Assembly: GCF_003584015.1 (NCBI RefSeq)
Contig: NZ_QXFM01000126.1
Span: 1-42,235 of the forward strand
Direction of reading: 5' to 3'
Length of the DNA: 42,235 bases
DNA from: Aurantiacibacter xanthus
GTDB lineage: Bacteria > Pseudomonadota > Alphaproteobacteria > Sphingomonadales > Sphingomonadaceae
Shown: in pieces, positions 1 to 10,167 of the stretch
How positions within the stretch are numbered: position 1 is the first letter of the stretch
Layout: the number at the start of each line of letters is the position of its first letter
Made by a program: the position numbers and the translations under genes
The notes under the pieces: generated by a model
What the model was told of the DNA's origin: nothing
What the model saw: only the letters and a program-made list of their open reading frames with translations
Databases searched by the model: none

Positions 1-693
1 GGCATCCCGCACGAGGTCGAAAAGCTCTCGAACATGCGCAAGACGATCGCGCGCCGCCTCACTGAGAGCAAGCAGACCGTCCCGCACATCTATCTCACCG
101 TGGACATTCAGCTGGATAAGCTGCTCAAGCTGCGCGGCGAGCTGAACAAGGCGCTCGAACCGCAGGGCGTGAAGCTCAGCGTGAATGACATGCTGATCAA
201 GGCGCTGGCGAAATCGCTTGAAGCGGTGCCGGTGTGCAACGTGCAGTTCGCGGGCGACAGTCTGCTCAAGTTCGAGCGCGCCGATATCTCGGTGGCGGTC
301 TCGATCCCCAATGGCCTCATCACCCCGATCATCAAGGACGCGGGCGCCAAGGCCATGAGCAAGATCAGCACCGAGATGAAGGACCTTGCGGCCCGCGCCA
401 AGGAAGGCAAGCTCCAGCCCGAGGAATATCAGGGCGGCACGGCCAGCCTTTCGAACATGGGCATGTTCGGGATCAAGCAGTTCGAGGCGGTGATCAACCC
501 GCCGCAGGCGATGATCATGGCCATCGGCGCGGGCGAGAAGCGCCCCTATATCGTCGACGATGCACTGGGCGTCGCCACAGTGATGAGCGCCACCGGCAGC
601 TTCGATCACCGCGCCATCGACGGCGCGGACGGCGCGCAGCTGATGAAGGTGTTCAAGGAACTGATCGAGAATCCGCTGGGACTGGTGGCTTGA
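1..693 (+). CDS. pdhC: Dihydrolipoyl acyltransferase (E2), probably of pyruvate dehydrogenase; 5' end outside window
   Basis: Only the last 230 codons are in the window; the reading frame is open from base 1. They cover the end of the peripheral-subunit-binding/linker region and the chloramphenicol-acetyltransferase-like catalytic domain. The active-site motif DHRAIDG near the C-terminus supplies the catalytic His and Asp that transfer the acetyl group from lipoyl-lysine to CoA. The start of the catalytic domain, RKTIARRLTESKQTVPHIYL, is typical of the family. Lipoyl domains would lie upstream. The E3 gene lies 0.7 kb downstream, which favours the pyruvate dehydrogenase E2 over the 2-oxoglutarate one; this assignment is inference. 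The protein is a cytosolic core subunit of the multienzyme complex. Confidence 0.9.
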   Translation, partial: GIPHEVEKLSNMRKTIARRLTESKQTVPHIYLTVDIQLDKLLKLRGELNKALEPQGVKLSVNDMLIKALAKSLEAVPVCNVQFAGDSLLKFERADISVAVSIPNGLITPIIKDAGAKAMSKISTEMKDLAARAKEGKLQPEEYQGGTASLSNMGMFGIKQFEAVINPPQAMIMAIGAGEKRPYIVDDALGVATVMSATGSFDHRAIDGADGAQLMKVFKELIENPLGLVA

Positions 694-703
694 GGCTTTC
701 CTA

Positions 704-745
704 CGGTGCTGCGCTCATGGCATTTGCAAGGCATGAGCAGCACCG
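704..745 (+). other. Stem-loop after the E2 gene
   Basis: A 9-bp stem (704-712 with 737-745) is followed by a 2-nt bulge and a further 5-bp stem (715-719 with 732-736) and a 12-nt loop. It starts 10 bp after the E2 stop codon. There is no T-tract, so it may be a processing or attenuation hairpin rather than a classical terminator. Confidence 0.4.
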
Positions 746-878
746 GTCGGAAGTGGTTTTGATGCGCAGAATTGTCAACTTCGCGTTTCTCCGAAAGCTC
801 TTTGTTTTCGTTGAGGAGTTCAGGCTTTTGGGCGCTTGTCGCGGTGTCAACTTCGTCAGGTTTGAGGCATAGGCGGCG

Positions 879-1265
879 ATGACCGAAACCGAAATCCTCG
901 CAGGCCGTGATCCAGCCATCCGCGTCACCGCCATGCCGCGCGACACCAATGCCTATGGCGATATCTTCGGCGGCTGGCTGGTGAGCATCATGGACAACGC
1001 CGCCGGGCTCACCGCCGCGCGCCATTCCAAGGGCCGCGCGGTGACGGTGGCGATGGACGGGATGCAATTTCTCCAACCGGTCAAGGTCGGCTGCGAGGTC
1101 TCGGTCTATACCGAGATCGAGAAGGTCGGGCGCAGCTCGATGGTGATCGCGGTCGAGGCCTGGCGGCGCGAGCGGCACTCGGAAGAGGCGTGCAAGGTGA
1201 CGCAGGCAAAGTTTACGTTCGTGGCGGTGGACGACGATGGACGTCCGCGCTCGATCGCCAAGTGA
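879..1265 (+). CDS. yciA: YciA-type acyl-CoA thioesterase (hot-dog fold)
   Basis: 128 aa, the normal length of a single-hot-dog YciA/Acot-type thioesterase. The N-terminal stretch AMPRDTNAYGDIFGGWLVS matches the family hallmark (MPxDTNxxGDIFGGW), followed by the central helix with MDNAAG and then GMQFLQPVKVG. The enzyme would hydrolyse acyl-CoA esters in the cytosol. It lies between the PDH E2 and E3 genes, an uncommon insertion that suggests a role in keeping the CoA/acyl-CoA balance around this complex (inference). A 185-bp gap with a hairpin separates it from E2, so it may have its own promoter. Confidence 0.85.
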   Translation: MTETEILAGRDPAIRVTAMPRDTNAYGDIFGGWLVSIMDNAAGLTAARHSKGRAVTVAMDGMQFLQPVKVGCEVSVYTEIEKVGRSSMVIAVEAWRRERHSEEACKVTQAKFTFVAVDDDGRPRSIAK

Positions 1266-1275
1266 ACAAACGCCC

Positions 1276-1363
1276 GTTCGTCCTGAGCCTGTCGAAGGAC
1301 TGCTTTGATTTCGAGTGGGGCGTTGAAAAACCGGGCAGGGCTTCGACAAGCTCAGCCTGAGCG
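1276..1363. repeat. Extragenic inverted repeat, REP-like
   Basis: The left arm (1276-1300, containing ctgagcctgtcgaag) and right arm (1339-1363, containing cttcgacaagctcag) are inverted copies with a 15-nt core differing at one base, separated by about 40 bp. The arms match the form of a short repeat that I recall as scattered between genes in sphingomonad genomes (recollection, not a search). It fills most of the gap between the thioesterase and E3 genes and could form a hairpin in mRNA. Confidence 0.6.
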
Positions 1364-1388
1364 GAAACTGAGAACTGGGAAAAGAGTT

Positions 1389-2801
1389 ATGGCAGAGCAG
1401 TACGACGTTATCGTTCTCGGCAGTGGTCCGGGCGGCTATGTGGCGGCCATTCGCGCCGCGCAGCTGGGCCTGAAGACCGCCATTGTCGAGCGCGAGCTAC
1501 TCGGCGGGATCTGCCTCAACTGGGGATGCATTCCCACCAAGGCGCTGCTGCGCTCGGCGGAGATCCTGCACTATGCCCAGTATGCGAAGGACTATGGCCT
1601 GAAGATCGCGGGTGCTATCGAGGCCGATCTTGAGGCGGTGGTGAAGCGCAGCCGGGGCGTTGCCAAGCAGCTTAATCAGGGCGTCACGCACCTGATGAAG
1701 AAGAACAAGATCACCGTTCACATGGGCGAGGGCACCCTCAAGAGCGCCACCTCGATCGAGGTCAAGGGCGAGAAGGGCACCGAAACCATCTCGGCCAAAC
1801 ACGTGATTGTCGCCACCGGCGCGCGGGCGCGTGAACTGCCCTTCGCTCCGGTCGACGGCAAGCGCGTGTGGACCTACCGCCATGCGATGACGCCCAAGGA
1901 AATGCCGACCAAGCTGCTGGTGATGGGTTCAGGTGCTATCGGCGTCGAGTTCGCGAGTTTCTACAACGACATGGGCGTCGATGTGACCGTGGTCGAGATG
2001 CTCGACCGGATCATGCCGGTGGAGGACAAGGACGTCTCCACCTTCATGACCAAGGCGCTGACCAAGCAGGGCATGACCATCCTCACCGAGGCTGCCGTGC
2101 AGGAAGTGAAAGCCTCCGACAAGGAGGTGAAGGTCACGATCAAGGACAAGGCCGGCAAGGTCACCACCGAGACCTACAGCCACGTGATTTCGGCGGTCGG
2201 CATCGTGCCCAACACCGAGAACATCGGCGTGGAAAAATATGCCGAGCTTGATCGCGGCTTCATCCAGATCGACGATCTCGGGCGCACCAAGACCAAGGGC
2301 CTGTGGGCTATCGGCGACTGCACCCCAGGGCCCTGGCTGGCACACAAGGCGAGCCACGAGGGCGTGACAGCCGCCGAGGCCATCGCGCAGGAGTTGGGCA
2401 ACAAGGAGGTCCACCCGCACGGGCTCGACCGCAACAACATTCCCGGCTGCACCTACTGCCACCCGCAGGTGGCGTCGGTTGGCATGACCGAGGCCAAGGC
2501 CAAGGAAGCGGGCTACAAGGTGAAGGTCGGCAATTTCCCCTTCATCGGCAACGGCAAGGCGATCGCGCTGGGTGAGCCCGAGGGCTTCGTGAAGACGGTG
2601 TTCGATGCGGCCACCGGCGAACTGCTGGGCGCACACATGGTCGGCGCGGAAGTGACCGAGATGATCCAGGGCTACGTGATCGGCAAGACGCTCGAAACCA
2701 CCGAGGCCGAGCTGATGCAGACGGTGTTCCCGCACCCGACGATCTCGGAATCGATGCACGAGAGCGTGCTCGCGGCCTATGGACGCGTGGTTCACGTGTG
2801 A
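1389..2801 (+). CDS. lpdA: Dihydrolipoyl dehydrogenase (E3)
   Basis: 470 aa, the normal size. The N-terminal FAD-binding motif is GSGPGG (residues 11-16) and the redox-active disulfide is in GGICLNWGCIPTK (Cys42 and Cys47). The second dinucleotide motif, VMGSGAIGVEFASF, binds NAD. The C-terminal catalytic His/Glu are in FPHPTISES (His449, Glu454). It reoxidises dihydrolipoamide of the 2-oxoacid dehydrogenase complexes to NADH. An in-frame ATG at 1305 lies inside the upstream inverted repeat; the ATG at 1389 is preceded by a purine-rich ribosome site and begins with the conserved MAEQYDVIVLGSG, so it is preferred. Confidence 0.95.
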   Translation: MAEQYDVIVLGSGPGGYVAAIRAAQLGLKTAIVERELLGGICLNWGCIPTKALLRSAEILHYAQYAKDYGLKIAGAIEADLEAVVKRSRGVAKQLNQGVTHLMKKNKITVHMGEGTLKSATSIEVKGEKGTETISAKHVIVATGARARELPFAPVDGKRVWTYRHAMTPKEMPTKLLVMGSGAIGVEFASFYNDMGVDVTVVEMLDRIMPVEDKDVSTFMTKALTKQGMTILTEAAVQEVKASDKEVKVTIKDKAGKVTTETYSHVISAVGIVPNTENIGVEKYAELDRGFIQIDDLGRTKTKGLWAIGDCTPGPWLAHKASHEGVTAAEAIAQELGNKEVHPHGLDRNNIPGCTYCHPQVASVGMTEAKAKEAGYKVKVGNFPFIGNGKAIALGEPEGFVKTVFDAATGELLGAHMVGAEVTEMIQGYVIGKTLETTEAELMQTVFPHPTISESMHESVLAAYGRVVHV

Positions 2802-2814
2802 TCTGGCAAGCGTG

Positions 2815-2845
2815 ACGATAGACGCCACGCTGGGGCGTCTATCGT
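2815..2845 (+). terminator. Hairpin terminator after lpdA
   Basis: A perfect 12-bp stem (2815-2826 with 2834-2845) with a 7-nt loop, 13 bp after the lpdA stop codon. There is no strong T-tract downstream, so termination may need help, but position and stem strength favour a transcription end for the PDH group. Confidence 0.6.
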
Positions 2846-2991
2846 TCGCGCAGGGCCTTGATCAGGAATTGGCGCAGCCGACTGGCCGCTACGGTATCGG
2901 CGCCTCTATGCGGGATCAGGCTCATGTCGAGGGGCTGCACCTCTCATTGCGCCGTGACACGCTGGCTCTCGCCTTGTCGGACAGTTGGAGG
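2846..2991. other. Intergenic stretch without recognisable gene
   Basis: Between the lpdA hairpin and the end of the convergent ABC-F gene. The only open frame crossing it starts inside lpdA and ends in the ABC-F gene with no family resemblance, so I regard it as non-coding. Confidence 0.5.
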
Positions 2992-4575
<1,584 letters not shown>

Positions 4576-4669
4576 GGGACAGGACTTCTCGCAGCGAAAC
4601 CAGAGGGGTGAAGGCGGCGATTATCAGGTCCATTTCGAAAGCATCTCCTGTGCTGCAATGGTTGTTAAT

Positions 4670-4726
4670 TTAGGGACACCTGCGCGCTGCTGCAAGAATG
4701 GCCTGAACGTCTGCTTTAGTTGTCAT
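4670..4726 (-). CDS. Putative 18-aa leader peptide upstream of the ABC-F gene
   Basis: ATG at 4726, preceded at 6 nt by AAGGGA, a good ribosome site. The peptide is MTTKADVQAILAAARRCP followed by TAA. It is the first ORF in the ABC-F leader, 95 nt before the ABC-F start. Leader peptides that stall on drug-bound ribosomes are known for several ABC-F and erm genes; the assignment here is inference from position and ribosome site. Confidence 0.4.
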   Translation of the reverse strand: MTTKADVQAILAAARRCP

Positions 4727-4789
4727 GAGACGTCCCTTTATCGAGCCTATCACCCGCACCCGATCGTCGCGGGTGTTCTGCCAGCCAAG

Positions 4790-4828
4790 GCGGAGGAAGG
4801 GGCGCCACGCGGGCGACCTTTCCTCCGC
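4790..4828 (-). terminator. Hairpin after the P450 gene
   Basis: Arms at 4790-4800 and 4817-4828 pair over 11 bases with one bulge, with a 16-nt loop, directly after the P450 stop codon (4836) on the minus strand. There is no T-tract. It would separate the LLM-P450 operon from the ABC-F leader. Confidence 0.5.
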
Positions 4829-4835
4829 TTTATCG

Positions 4836-6071
4836 TCAGCCCGCCGGCCAGCGCAGGACGAATGGCTGGCACCCGCCCACGATGCCGCCGTTGTGGCGGA
4901 TGGTCTGGCCCGGTTCCAGTTCGAAGCTGGGGATGCGCGCGAACCACTCTTCGAGCAGCACCTTCATCTCCATGCGGGCGAGGAACTGGCCGGGGCAGGT
5001 ATGGTTGCCGTTGCCGAAGACCATGTGATTGCGGACCTTGCGGTCGAGATCGAAGGCCATCGGGTTGTCGTTGATCGCGTCGTTGAGAGCATAAAGCTCG
5101 GTCGGCGCGATCACCATATCCCCCTTGCGCAGGGTCACGCCATCGACCTCGGTATCGGCCACCAGCTCGCGCGCGGACGACACCAGCGGCATTCGGCGCA
5201 GGCATTCGTTGATCGCCGCGTGATGGCAGGTGGGATCGGTGGCGATGCGGGCCTGAATCTCCGGCGCCTGAGCCAGTGTGCTCATGGTGAAGCTCATGAA
5301 GTTCACCACCGTATCGAGGCCGCCGACCAGAACCTGGCTGGCAAGGCGCGCCGCTTCGTCCTCCGTCATCGGGCGATCGTTGACCTTGCTCTGCGTGATA
5401 TGGGTCAGCAGGTCTTCCCGACTGGAATTGCGCCGTTCATCGAGGATCGGCTTGAGATAGGCCTTGAACGAAGCGGTCGCCTCGGCCGGCGTCATGCTGC
5501 CATCGGGCCGGGTGAACTGGTCCGCCAGATGCTTCAGCCTCGGCAGGTGCTTGACCGGCAGATCGACCAGCTCCATGAATACCCGCAAGGGCAGTTGCTC
5601 GGCGAATTCATGGACGAACTCGCAGCGACCATTGGCGACAAACCCCTCGATCAGTTCCGCGGTCAGTTTGCGGACCTTCGGTTCGAGCGGCTTGATGGCC
5701 GAACCATACAGCTTGTCGTTCAGAACCTTGCGATAGGGCCGGTGGACCGGGGGATCGAGCGACAGGGGCAAGAGGTCGCCATAGGCTTCCCCCGCTGTCG
5801 ACTTGGGCACCAGCACGACACGGCTCGAAAAGCGCGCCGCATCGGAAAAGACCTCGCCGATCAGCTCGGGCGAGAGCGCGATCCAGTGCCCTTCGTTGTG
5901 CGGGGTCCAGACGATCGCATGCTGCGTGGAATCGCGCAGCTGGACCCAGGCCTTATGCAGATCGTACTGTCCGTCGAACGGGTTGTAGATATCGAAATCC
6001 ACGACCCGGTCGTCAGGCAGGCCTTCCGGCCTTGTGGCTGTTGCCGGTGGAGCAAGCGTTGTGTCGGTCAT
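4836..6071 (-). CDS. Cytochrome P450, CYP101-like
   Basis: 411 aa soluble bacterial P450. The heme loop is FGNGNHTCPG with Cys359 as thiolate ligand, the I-helix oxygen-activation motif is GGLDT (250-254), and the K-helix ExxR is Glu289-Arg292. GGLDTVVNF and the C-terminal HNGGIVGG resemble P450cam (CYP101), as I recall that sequence, so a terpenoid or similar cyclic substrate is plausible but unproven. It needs a ferredoxin and ferredoxin reductase, neither of which is in the window. The start at 6071 is chosen over an upstream ATG at 6131 because it follows GGAGTGAGG and begins 4 bp after the LLM gene stop, giving an LLM-P450 operon. Confidence 0.9.
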   Translation of the reverse strand: MTDTTLAPPATATRPEGLPDDRVVDFDIYNPFDGQYDLHKAWVQLRDSTQHAIVWTPHNEGHWIALSPELIGEVFSDAARFSSRVVLVPKSTAGEAYGDLLPLSLDPPVHRPYRKVLNDKLYGSAIKPLEPKVRKLTAELIEGFVANGRCEFVHEFAEQLPLRVFMELVDLPVKHLPRLKHLADQFTRPDGSMTPAEATASFKAYLKPILDERRNSSREDLLTHITQSKVNDRPMTEDEAARLASQVLVGGLDTVVNFMSFTMSTLAQAPEIQARIATDPTCHHAAINECLRRMPLVSSARELVADTEVDGVTLRKGDMVIAPTELYALNDAINDNPMAFDLDRKVRNHMVFGNGNHTCPGQFLARMEMKVLLEEWFARIPSFELEPGQTIRHNGGIVGGCQPFVLRWPAG

Positions 6072-6075
6072 GGCC

Positions 6076-7164
6076 TCACTCCGCTGCTGCGAATGCATCG
6101 ACCGGTAGGTTGGGCACAACCTCCCGGGCAAGCCGCGTCATCGATTCTTCCCACGGGGTGGGATTGTCGATGTAGTCGTAGCTGTAGGTGAGCAGGGTGC
6201 CGAAGCCGCCGCCGAGCTGGTCGATCCAGCTTTCGAACTTCTCGCGCACGGTTTCCACCGAGCCGACAATCCAGAAGTGGTCGGCGAGGAATTCGGGCGT
6301 CACATCGGACACGGAATAGTCGGTGCCCTCCGTCATCGCTTCGGCCAGCCCGAAGGCGTGATAGGTGGGGAGGAGATATTCCCGCCATGCGCGGCCCATG
6401 CCACCTTCGAGCGCCAGCTTGCGCGCTTCGGCGTCGGTGTCGGCGATGAACACATCGCGCACCACGCGGTGCATCGTGCGGTCGCCGTGACGACCGGCCT
6501 CGGCAGCGGCTTCGCGATAGACCCGGAAGTGATCGATCAGCGCCGAATTGCTCGAATAGACCGACGCGGGCGAGTAGCCGTGTGCGCCCGCATAGCGGAT
6601 CGACGGCGAATTGGGGCTGAGGCCGGTCATGGCCATGGGCATGGTGCCGCCCCACGGCTTCTGGTCGCGAATGGGGTGCGCCGCATCGCCTTCGGGCAGC
6701 GATGCGCTCCAGAACTCGCCCTCATAGTCGAACGGCTCGCCCTTCCAGATCATCTCCATGATCCTGACCGATTCCTGCATCATCAGGTGATTTTTCTTCA
6801 GGTCGGTGAGGCCGCGCAGTTTGGCGTCGGTGGGGTAGGCACCGGGCGCGACGCCCATCTGGTAGCGCCCCTTGAGGATATGGCTCAGCCAGGCGGCCTG
6901 CGTCGCAAGGGTAGCGGGGTGGTAGTAGGGGAGCAGGTGAGCGAGCGGCCCGAGCTTGATGCGTTCGGTGACGCGGGCAGCGGCTGCGATCACCAGTTCG
7001 GGGCTGGGGATGGCTTCCCAGTTGAGGGTGGCGTGCTCGCCGACCCAGTACTCCGAATAGCCAGCCTTGTCCGCCACTACGGCCTGATTGACGGCCCAGT
7101 CGAACACCTGCTCCGGCGTGCGCTCGGGCGGCAGGAACGGCGTCTGAAACACTCCAACTTCCAT
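6076..7164 (-). CDS. LLM-class flavin-dependent monooxygenase (first copy)
   Basis: 362 aa, luciferase-like TIM-barrel. It starts MEVGVFQTPFLPPERTPEQ and contains EYWVGEHATLNWE, typical of long-chain alkane/limonene/ketone monooxygenases that use reduced FMN from a separate reductase. The ATG at 7164 is preferred over 7176 because GGAGG sits 5 nt upstream and the second copy in the window (26670) begins at the same point and has the same length. It is the first gene of an operon with the P450 and is divergent from a TetR gene. A role in Baeyer-Villiger oxidation or hydroxylation is inference. F420-dependent relatives exist, but a flavin reductase at 38.8 kb favours FMN. Confidence 0.85.
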   Translation of the reverse strand: MEVGVFQTPFLPPERTPEQVFDWAVNQAVVADKAGYSEYWVGEHATLNWEAIPSPELVIAAAARVTERIKLGPLAHLLPYYHPATLATQAAWLSHILKGRYQMGVAPGAYPTDAKLRGLTDLKKNHLMMQESVRIMEMIWKGEPFDYEGEFWSASLPEGDAAHPIRDQKPWGGTMPMAMTGLSPNSPSIRYAGAHGYSPASVYSSNSALIDHFRVYREAAAEAGRHGDRTMHRVVRDVFIADTDAEARKLALEGGMGRAWREYLLPTYHAFGLAEAMTEGTDYSVSDVTPEFLADHFWIVGSVETVREKFESWIDQLGGGFGTLLTYSYDYIDNPTPWEESMTRLAREVVPNLPVDAFAAAE

Positions 7165-7193
7165 AACATCCTCCATTCTTACGTTCTTATTAG

Positions 7194-7277
7194 CACAAGT
7201 GTGATATTTATGGCCGGTCGAGTCAACATGCTTGCGCGTATATTGGCTGAAAATTGGCGAACAATATCACAAGTGTT
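7194..7277. promoter_or_regulatory. Two operator-like sites between LLM/P450 and tetR
   Basis: CACA-AG-TGTG at 7194-7203 and CACA-AG-TGTT at 7268-7277 share the 9-mer cacaagtgt. In addition, tgtgatatt (7200-7208) and aatatcaca (7263-7271) are exact inverted copies. The second site overlaps a possible plus-strand -10 (7265-7270) with a -35 at 7243-7248. The pair fits operators for the adjacent TetR protein controlling both directions. Confidence 0.5.
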
Positions 7278-7319
7278 AGATTGCTTGACGCGGGTTTCGA
7301 TGTCAGGCAGGTCGCCAGC

Positions 7320-7994
7320 ATGTCTTCCAAACGGCTCAAAGGACCGGATGCCGAGCCCCAGCCGGCGACTCGCGAACGCTTGATTCTCGAAGCCGAGCGC
7401 CTGTTCGGGGAAAGAGGGATCGACGGGGTCACCATGCGCATGATCTGCGAGGCGGCGGGGCAGAAGTTTGCCGGCTCGGTGCAGTATCACTTCGGCGATC
7501 TCGAAGGCCTTCTCTACGCCGTGTTCGAGTATCGGGAGGAGCGACTTCAGCCGCAGCGGCGGGCCATTCTGGACGAGGCCAGGACGCACGGGCTTACGGG
7601 CGATCTGCGTCAGCTGCTCAGGGCCGTGTTCGAACCCAATTATCGCATGTTCGCCGATGAGGGGAATATCTCGTACATGCGCTGCCACGCGGCCTATCTG
7701 ACAACGCACCGGCCGCGCGGGGTGGAGCATCCGGTCGACCGGGCAAGCCCGACCACCGTCGCCCTGCGCGAGGCGATGGACCTTCTCGACCGGCGGCTGG
7801 CGGTGCTGGGGCCGAGCCTGCCCACGCGCAGGCTGGAGTGCGTGGGGACCATGTTCCTGCTCGGGATGGTCGAATATGCCGCCGATCCGTCGCGCTACGC
7901 CATGTCAGTGGAGCGCTGGTACGAGGAGCTGCTCGACATGATGGTTCAGGCCATCAGCGTCCTGCCGCGCGTTACCGGTGACGCGCAAGCGTGA
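7320..7994 (+). CDS. TetR family transcriptional regulator (first)
   Basis: 224 aa. The N-terminal helix-turn-helix lies at about residues 20-65 (RERLILEAERLFGERGIDGV, then GSVQYHFGDLEGLLYAVF, a TetR recognition-helix pattern). The C-terminal ligand-binding region is unlike a named family. It is divergent from the LLM-P450 operon, and the 155-bp gap holds two near-identical dyads, so local control of that operon is likely. The start at 7320 (ATG) is chosen over a TTG at 7254, which lies within the operator region. The effector is unknown. Confidence 0.8.
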   Translation: MSSKRLKGPDAEPQPATRERLILEAERLFGERGIDGVTMRMICEAAGQKFAGSVQYHFGDLEGLLYAVFEYREERLQPQRRAILDEARTHGLTGDLRQLLRAVFEPNYRMFADEGNISYMRCHAAYLTTHRPRGVEHPVDRASPTTVALREAMDLLDRRLAVLGPSLPTRRLECVGTMFLLGMVEYAADPSRYAMSVERWYEELLDMMVQAISVLPRVTGDAQA

Positions 7995-8000
7995 CACCGG
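7975..8000. terminator. Possible bidirectional hairpin between convergent genes
   Basis: CCGGTG (7975-7980) pairs with CACCGG (7995-8000), with an inner CGC/GCG stem and a GCAA loop. It spans the tetR stop codon and lies 15 bp from the convergent SDR stop codon. No T-tract. Confidence 0.35.
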
Positions 8001-8014
8001 CGTGACCGGCCAGA

Positions 8015-8932
8015 TCAGTCCCTGGCGAACAGCGGCGGAATGACGAGCAGCTCCTCACCGGTCGAACCGGGATCGAGATAGTCACCCAGTTCGCGAATCT
8101 GCGCCTCGTGCGCTGCGAGGTCTTCGGGGCTGTGATCGGGGTTGAAGTAGCCTTCGCCGACCACGAAGCTGACCCGTGCCACCTTGCCCGAGGAACTGGA
8201 GAAGATTTCGCCGTTGAGCCCGGTGCTGCGATGGGCAAGCCACAGCACGGTCGGGGCGACGATGGAGGGCGGCCCCATCGGCACCTTGCCTTGCGCGATA
8301 TCCTCGCGCCAGTCGTCGCCCTCGGAGGCTTTGCCGCCGAAGAAGGCATCGCGGTTCATGCGCGTGACGGCCATCGGCGCTACCGCGTTGATCGTGATGC
8401 CGGTCCCGATCGCATCCTGCGCCGCGCATTTGGTGAAGCCGGCCACCGCCAGCTTGGCCGCGCCATAGGCACCCAGTGCGGCATTCCCGGCAAAGCCCGC
8501 GTTCGAGGTGGTGTTGACGATCCGGCCATAGCCGCTTTCGAGCATATGCGGCCAGGCGGCGGCGCACATGTGGAAGGTGCCGTCGAGCGTGACCGATTGC
8601 ATCGCTCGCCAGTCGGTCTCGGCAATGTCGGGTACGGCGGCAAAATTGATGATGCCGGCGTTGTTGATCAGGACCGTGAGCTTGCCGAACCGCGCAAGGG
8701 CCGCAGCGACCACCGCCTCAGCGCCCGCGCGCTCGGCCACCGAATGGGTGTTGGCGATGGCCTTGCCCCCGGAAGCCTCGATTTCGCTGACGACGCTTGC
8801 CGCCACGGCCGCGTCGATATCGTTGACGACGACGCTTGCCCCGCGCGCGGCGAAGGCGAGCGCGTATTCACGCCCGAGCCCCTGACCTGCTCCGGTGACG
8901 ATCACCACGTCGTCATCAAACCGCATTGTCAT
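8015..8932 (-). CDS. Short-chain dehydrogenase/reductase with C-terminal extension
   Basis: 305 aa. Cofactor motif TGAGQGLG (13-20), NNAG (90-93), and catalytic Tyr156/Lys160 in YGAAK with Ser143 before it. About 50 extra C-terminal residues beyond a 250-aa SDR resemble the dehydrogenase domain of multifunctional beta-oxidation (MFE-2/17-beta-HSD4) proteins, suggesting a 3-hydroxyacyl-CoA dehydrogenase role (inference). The start at 8932 follows AAGGAG at 8 nt; the frame is open further upstream into the thiolase gene but has no family resemblance there. It is the last gene of the 13.6-8.0 kb operon, 29 bp after the thiolase. Confidence 0.85.
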   Translation of the reverse strand: MTMRFDDDVVIVTGAGQGLGREYALAFAARGASVVVNDIDAAVAASVVSEIEASGGKAIANTHSVAERAGAEAVVAAALARFGKLTVLINNAGIINFAAVPDIAETDWRAMQSVTLDGTFHMCAAAWPHMLESGYGRIVNTTSNAGFAGNAALGAYGAAKLAVAGFTKCAAQDAIGTGITINAVAPMAVTRMNRDAFFGGKASEGDDWREDIAQGKVPMGPPSIVAPTVLWLAHRSTGLNGEIFSSSSGKVARVSFVVGEGYFNPDHSPEDLAAHEAQIRELGDYLDPGSTGEELLVIPPLFARD

Positions 8933-8961
8933 ATCCACCACTCCTTCAAGGCCGGTTCCGG

Positions 8962-10167
8962 TTAGCCGGGGATTTCGAACAGACCCGCCGAGCCCATGCC
9001 GCCCGCGACGCACATCGACACCACGGCGTAGCGAACGCCGCGCCTGCGCGCTTCGAGCAGGATGCTGCCCGTCAGGCGCGCGCCGGTCATGCCGAAGGGG
9101 TGGCCCAGCGCGATTGCGCCGCCGTTGACGTTGATCTTCTCGGGATCGATGCCGAGCTTGTCGCGGCAGTAGAGGTACTGGCTGGCGAAGGCCTCGTTGA
9201 TCTCCCACAGGCCGATATCTTCCACCTTCAGACCCGCTCGATCGAGCAGCCTGGGAATGGCGAAGACCGGTCCGATGCCCATTTCCTCCGGCGGGCAGCC
9301 GGCGGACTGGAAGCCGCGGAAGATACCGAGAATCTCCTTGCCCTCGGCTTCGGCCATGCTCCGCTCCATCAGGATCTGCGCGGCCGCGCCATCGGACAAC
9401 TGGCTGGCATTGCCGGCCGTCACGTGCTGGCCCTCCTTGACGATCTGCCCGTCCTTCCACACCGGTTGCAGTCCGGCGAGCTTCTCTGCCGTCGTATCGG
9501 CCCGGATGCCTTCGTCGCTGGAGAGGATGACCTCTTCGCGCCCGGTCACGCTGCCATCCTTGGCGATGATATTCTTGGTGACGGTTATCGGTGCGATTTC
9601 TTCGCCCAGCCGTCCGGCCTCGGTTGCGGCGGCGGCGCGCTGGTGGCTGATGGCCGCAATGGCATCCTGCTGCTCGCGGCTGATGCCGTACTTGTCCGCC
9701 ACGATCTCGGCGGTTTCGATCATGGCCATGTAGGCATGCGGTTGCCGGTCGAGCACGGCCTTCGGCTGGGCCCGGTAGGTTGGCGTATGCTGGTTGCGGG
9801 TATGGGTAATGCTCTCGGCGCCGCCCGTCAGCGCCACGTCGATGTCATTGGCCATGATGCCGCGCGCCGCGAAGGCGAGGGTGGTCAGCCCCGAACCACA
9901 TTTGCGGTCGAGCGTCGTGCCGGGCAGCGAGATCGGCAGTCCGGCCGCGAAAATGGCCGTACGCGCAAGGTTGCTGCCCTGCGTGCCGAATTGCGTGCCG
10001 ACCCCGATGAGAACATCGTCGATCCGCTCCGGGTCGATTCCTGCCCGCTCGATCGCGGCCTTCATGACATGGCCGGTGAATTCGGGGGCATCGGTGTCGT
10101 TGAGGGCGCCCTTGAACGCACGTGCGACGCCCGTGCGGGCAGTTGAGACGATTGCGGCTTCACGCAT
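8962..10167 (-). CDS. Acetyl-CoA acyltransferase (degradative thiolase)
   Basis: 401 aa, typical thiolase length. The nucleophile is Cys90 in DRKCGSGL, the GHP His is His356 in [11 protein letters not shown], and the second Cys is Cys386 in MCVAGG. All catalytic residues are present, unlike the two thiolase-like proteins at 13.9-16.1 kb. It would cleave 3-oxoacyl-CoA with CoA in the last step of a beta-oxidation round. Its start codon overlaps the end of the alpha/beta hydrolase gene by 8 nt. Confidence 0.93.
   Translation of the reverse strand: MREAAIVSTARTGVARAFKGALNDTDAPEFTGHVMKAAIERAGIDPERIDDVLIGVGTQFGTQGSNLARTAIFAAGLPISLPGTTLDRKCGSGLTTLAFAARGIMANDIDVALTGGAESITHTRNQHTPTYRAQPKAVLDRQPHAYMAMIETAEIVADKYGISREQQDAIAAISHQRAAAATEAGRLGEEIAPITVTKNIIAKDGSVTGREEVILSSDEGIRADTTAEKLAGLQPVWKDGQIVKEGQHVTAGNASQLSDGAAAQILMERSMAEAEGKEILGIFRGFQSAGCPPEEMGIGPVFAIPRLLDRAGLKVEDIGLWEINEAFASQYLYCRDKLGIDPEKINVNGGAIALGHPFGMTGARLTGSILLEARRRGVRYAVVSMCVAGGMGSAGLFEIPG

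Noticed and set aside
1929-2828. Minus-strand open frame of 299 codons opposite lpdA
   Set aside because: Shadow frame; lpdA has all E3 motifs in the opposite strand.
6277-7383. Plus-strand open frame of 368 codons across the LLM gene
   Set aside because: Antisense shadow of a well-conserved LLM gene, with no family resemblance.
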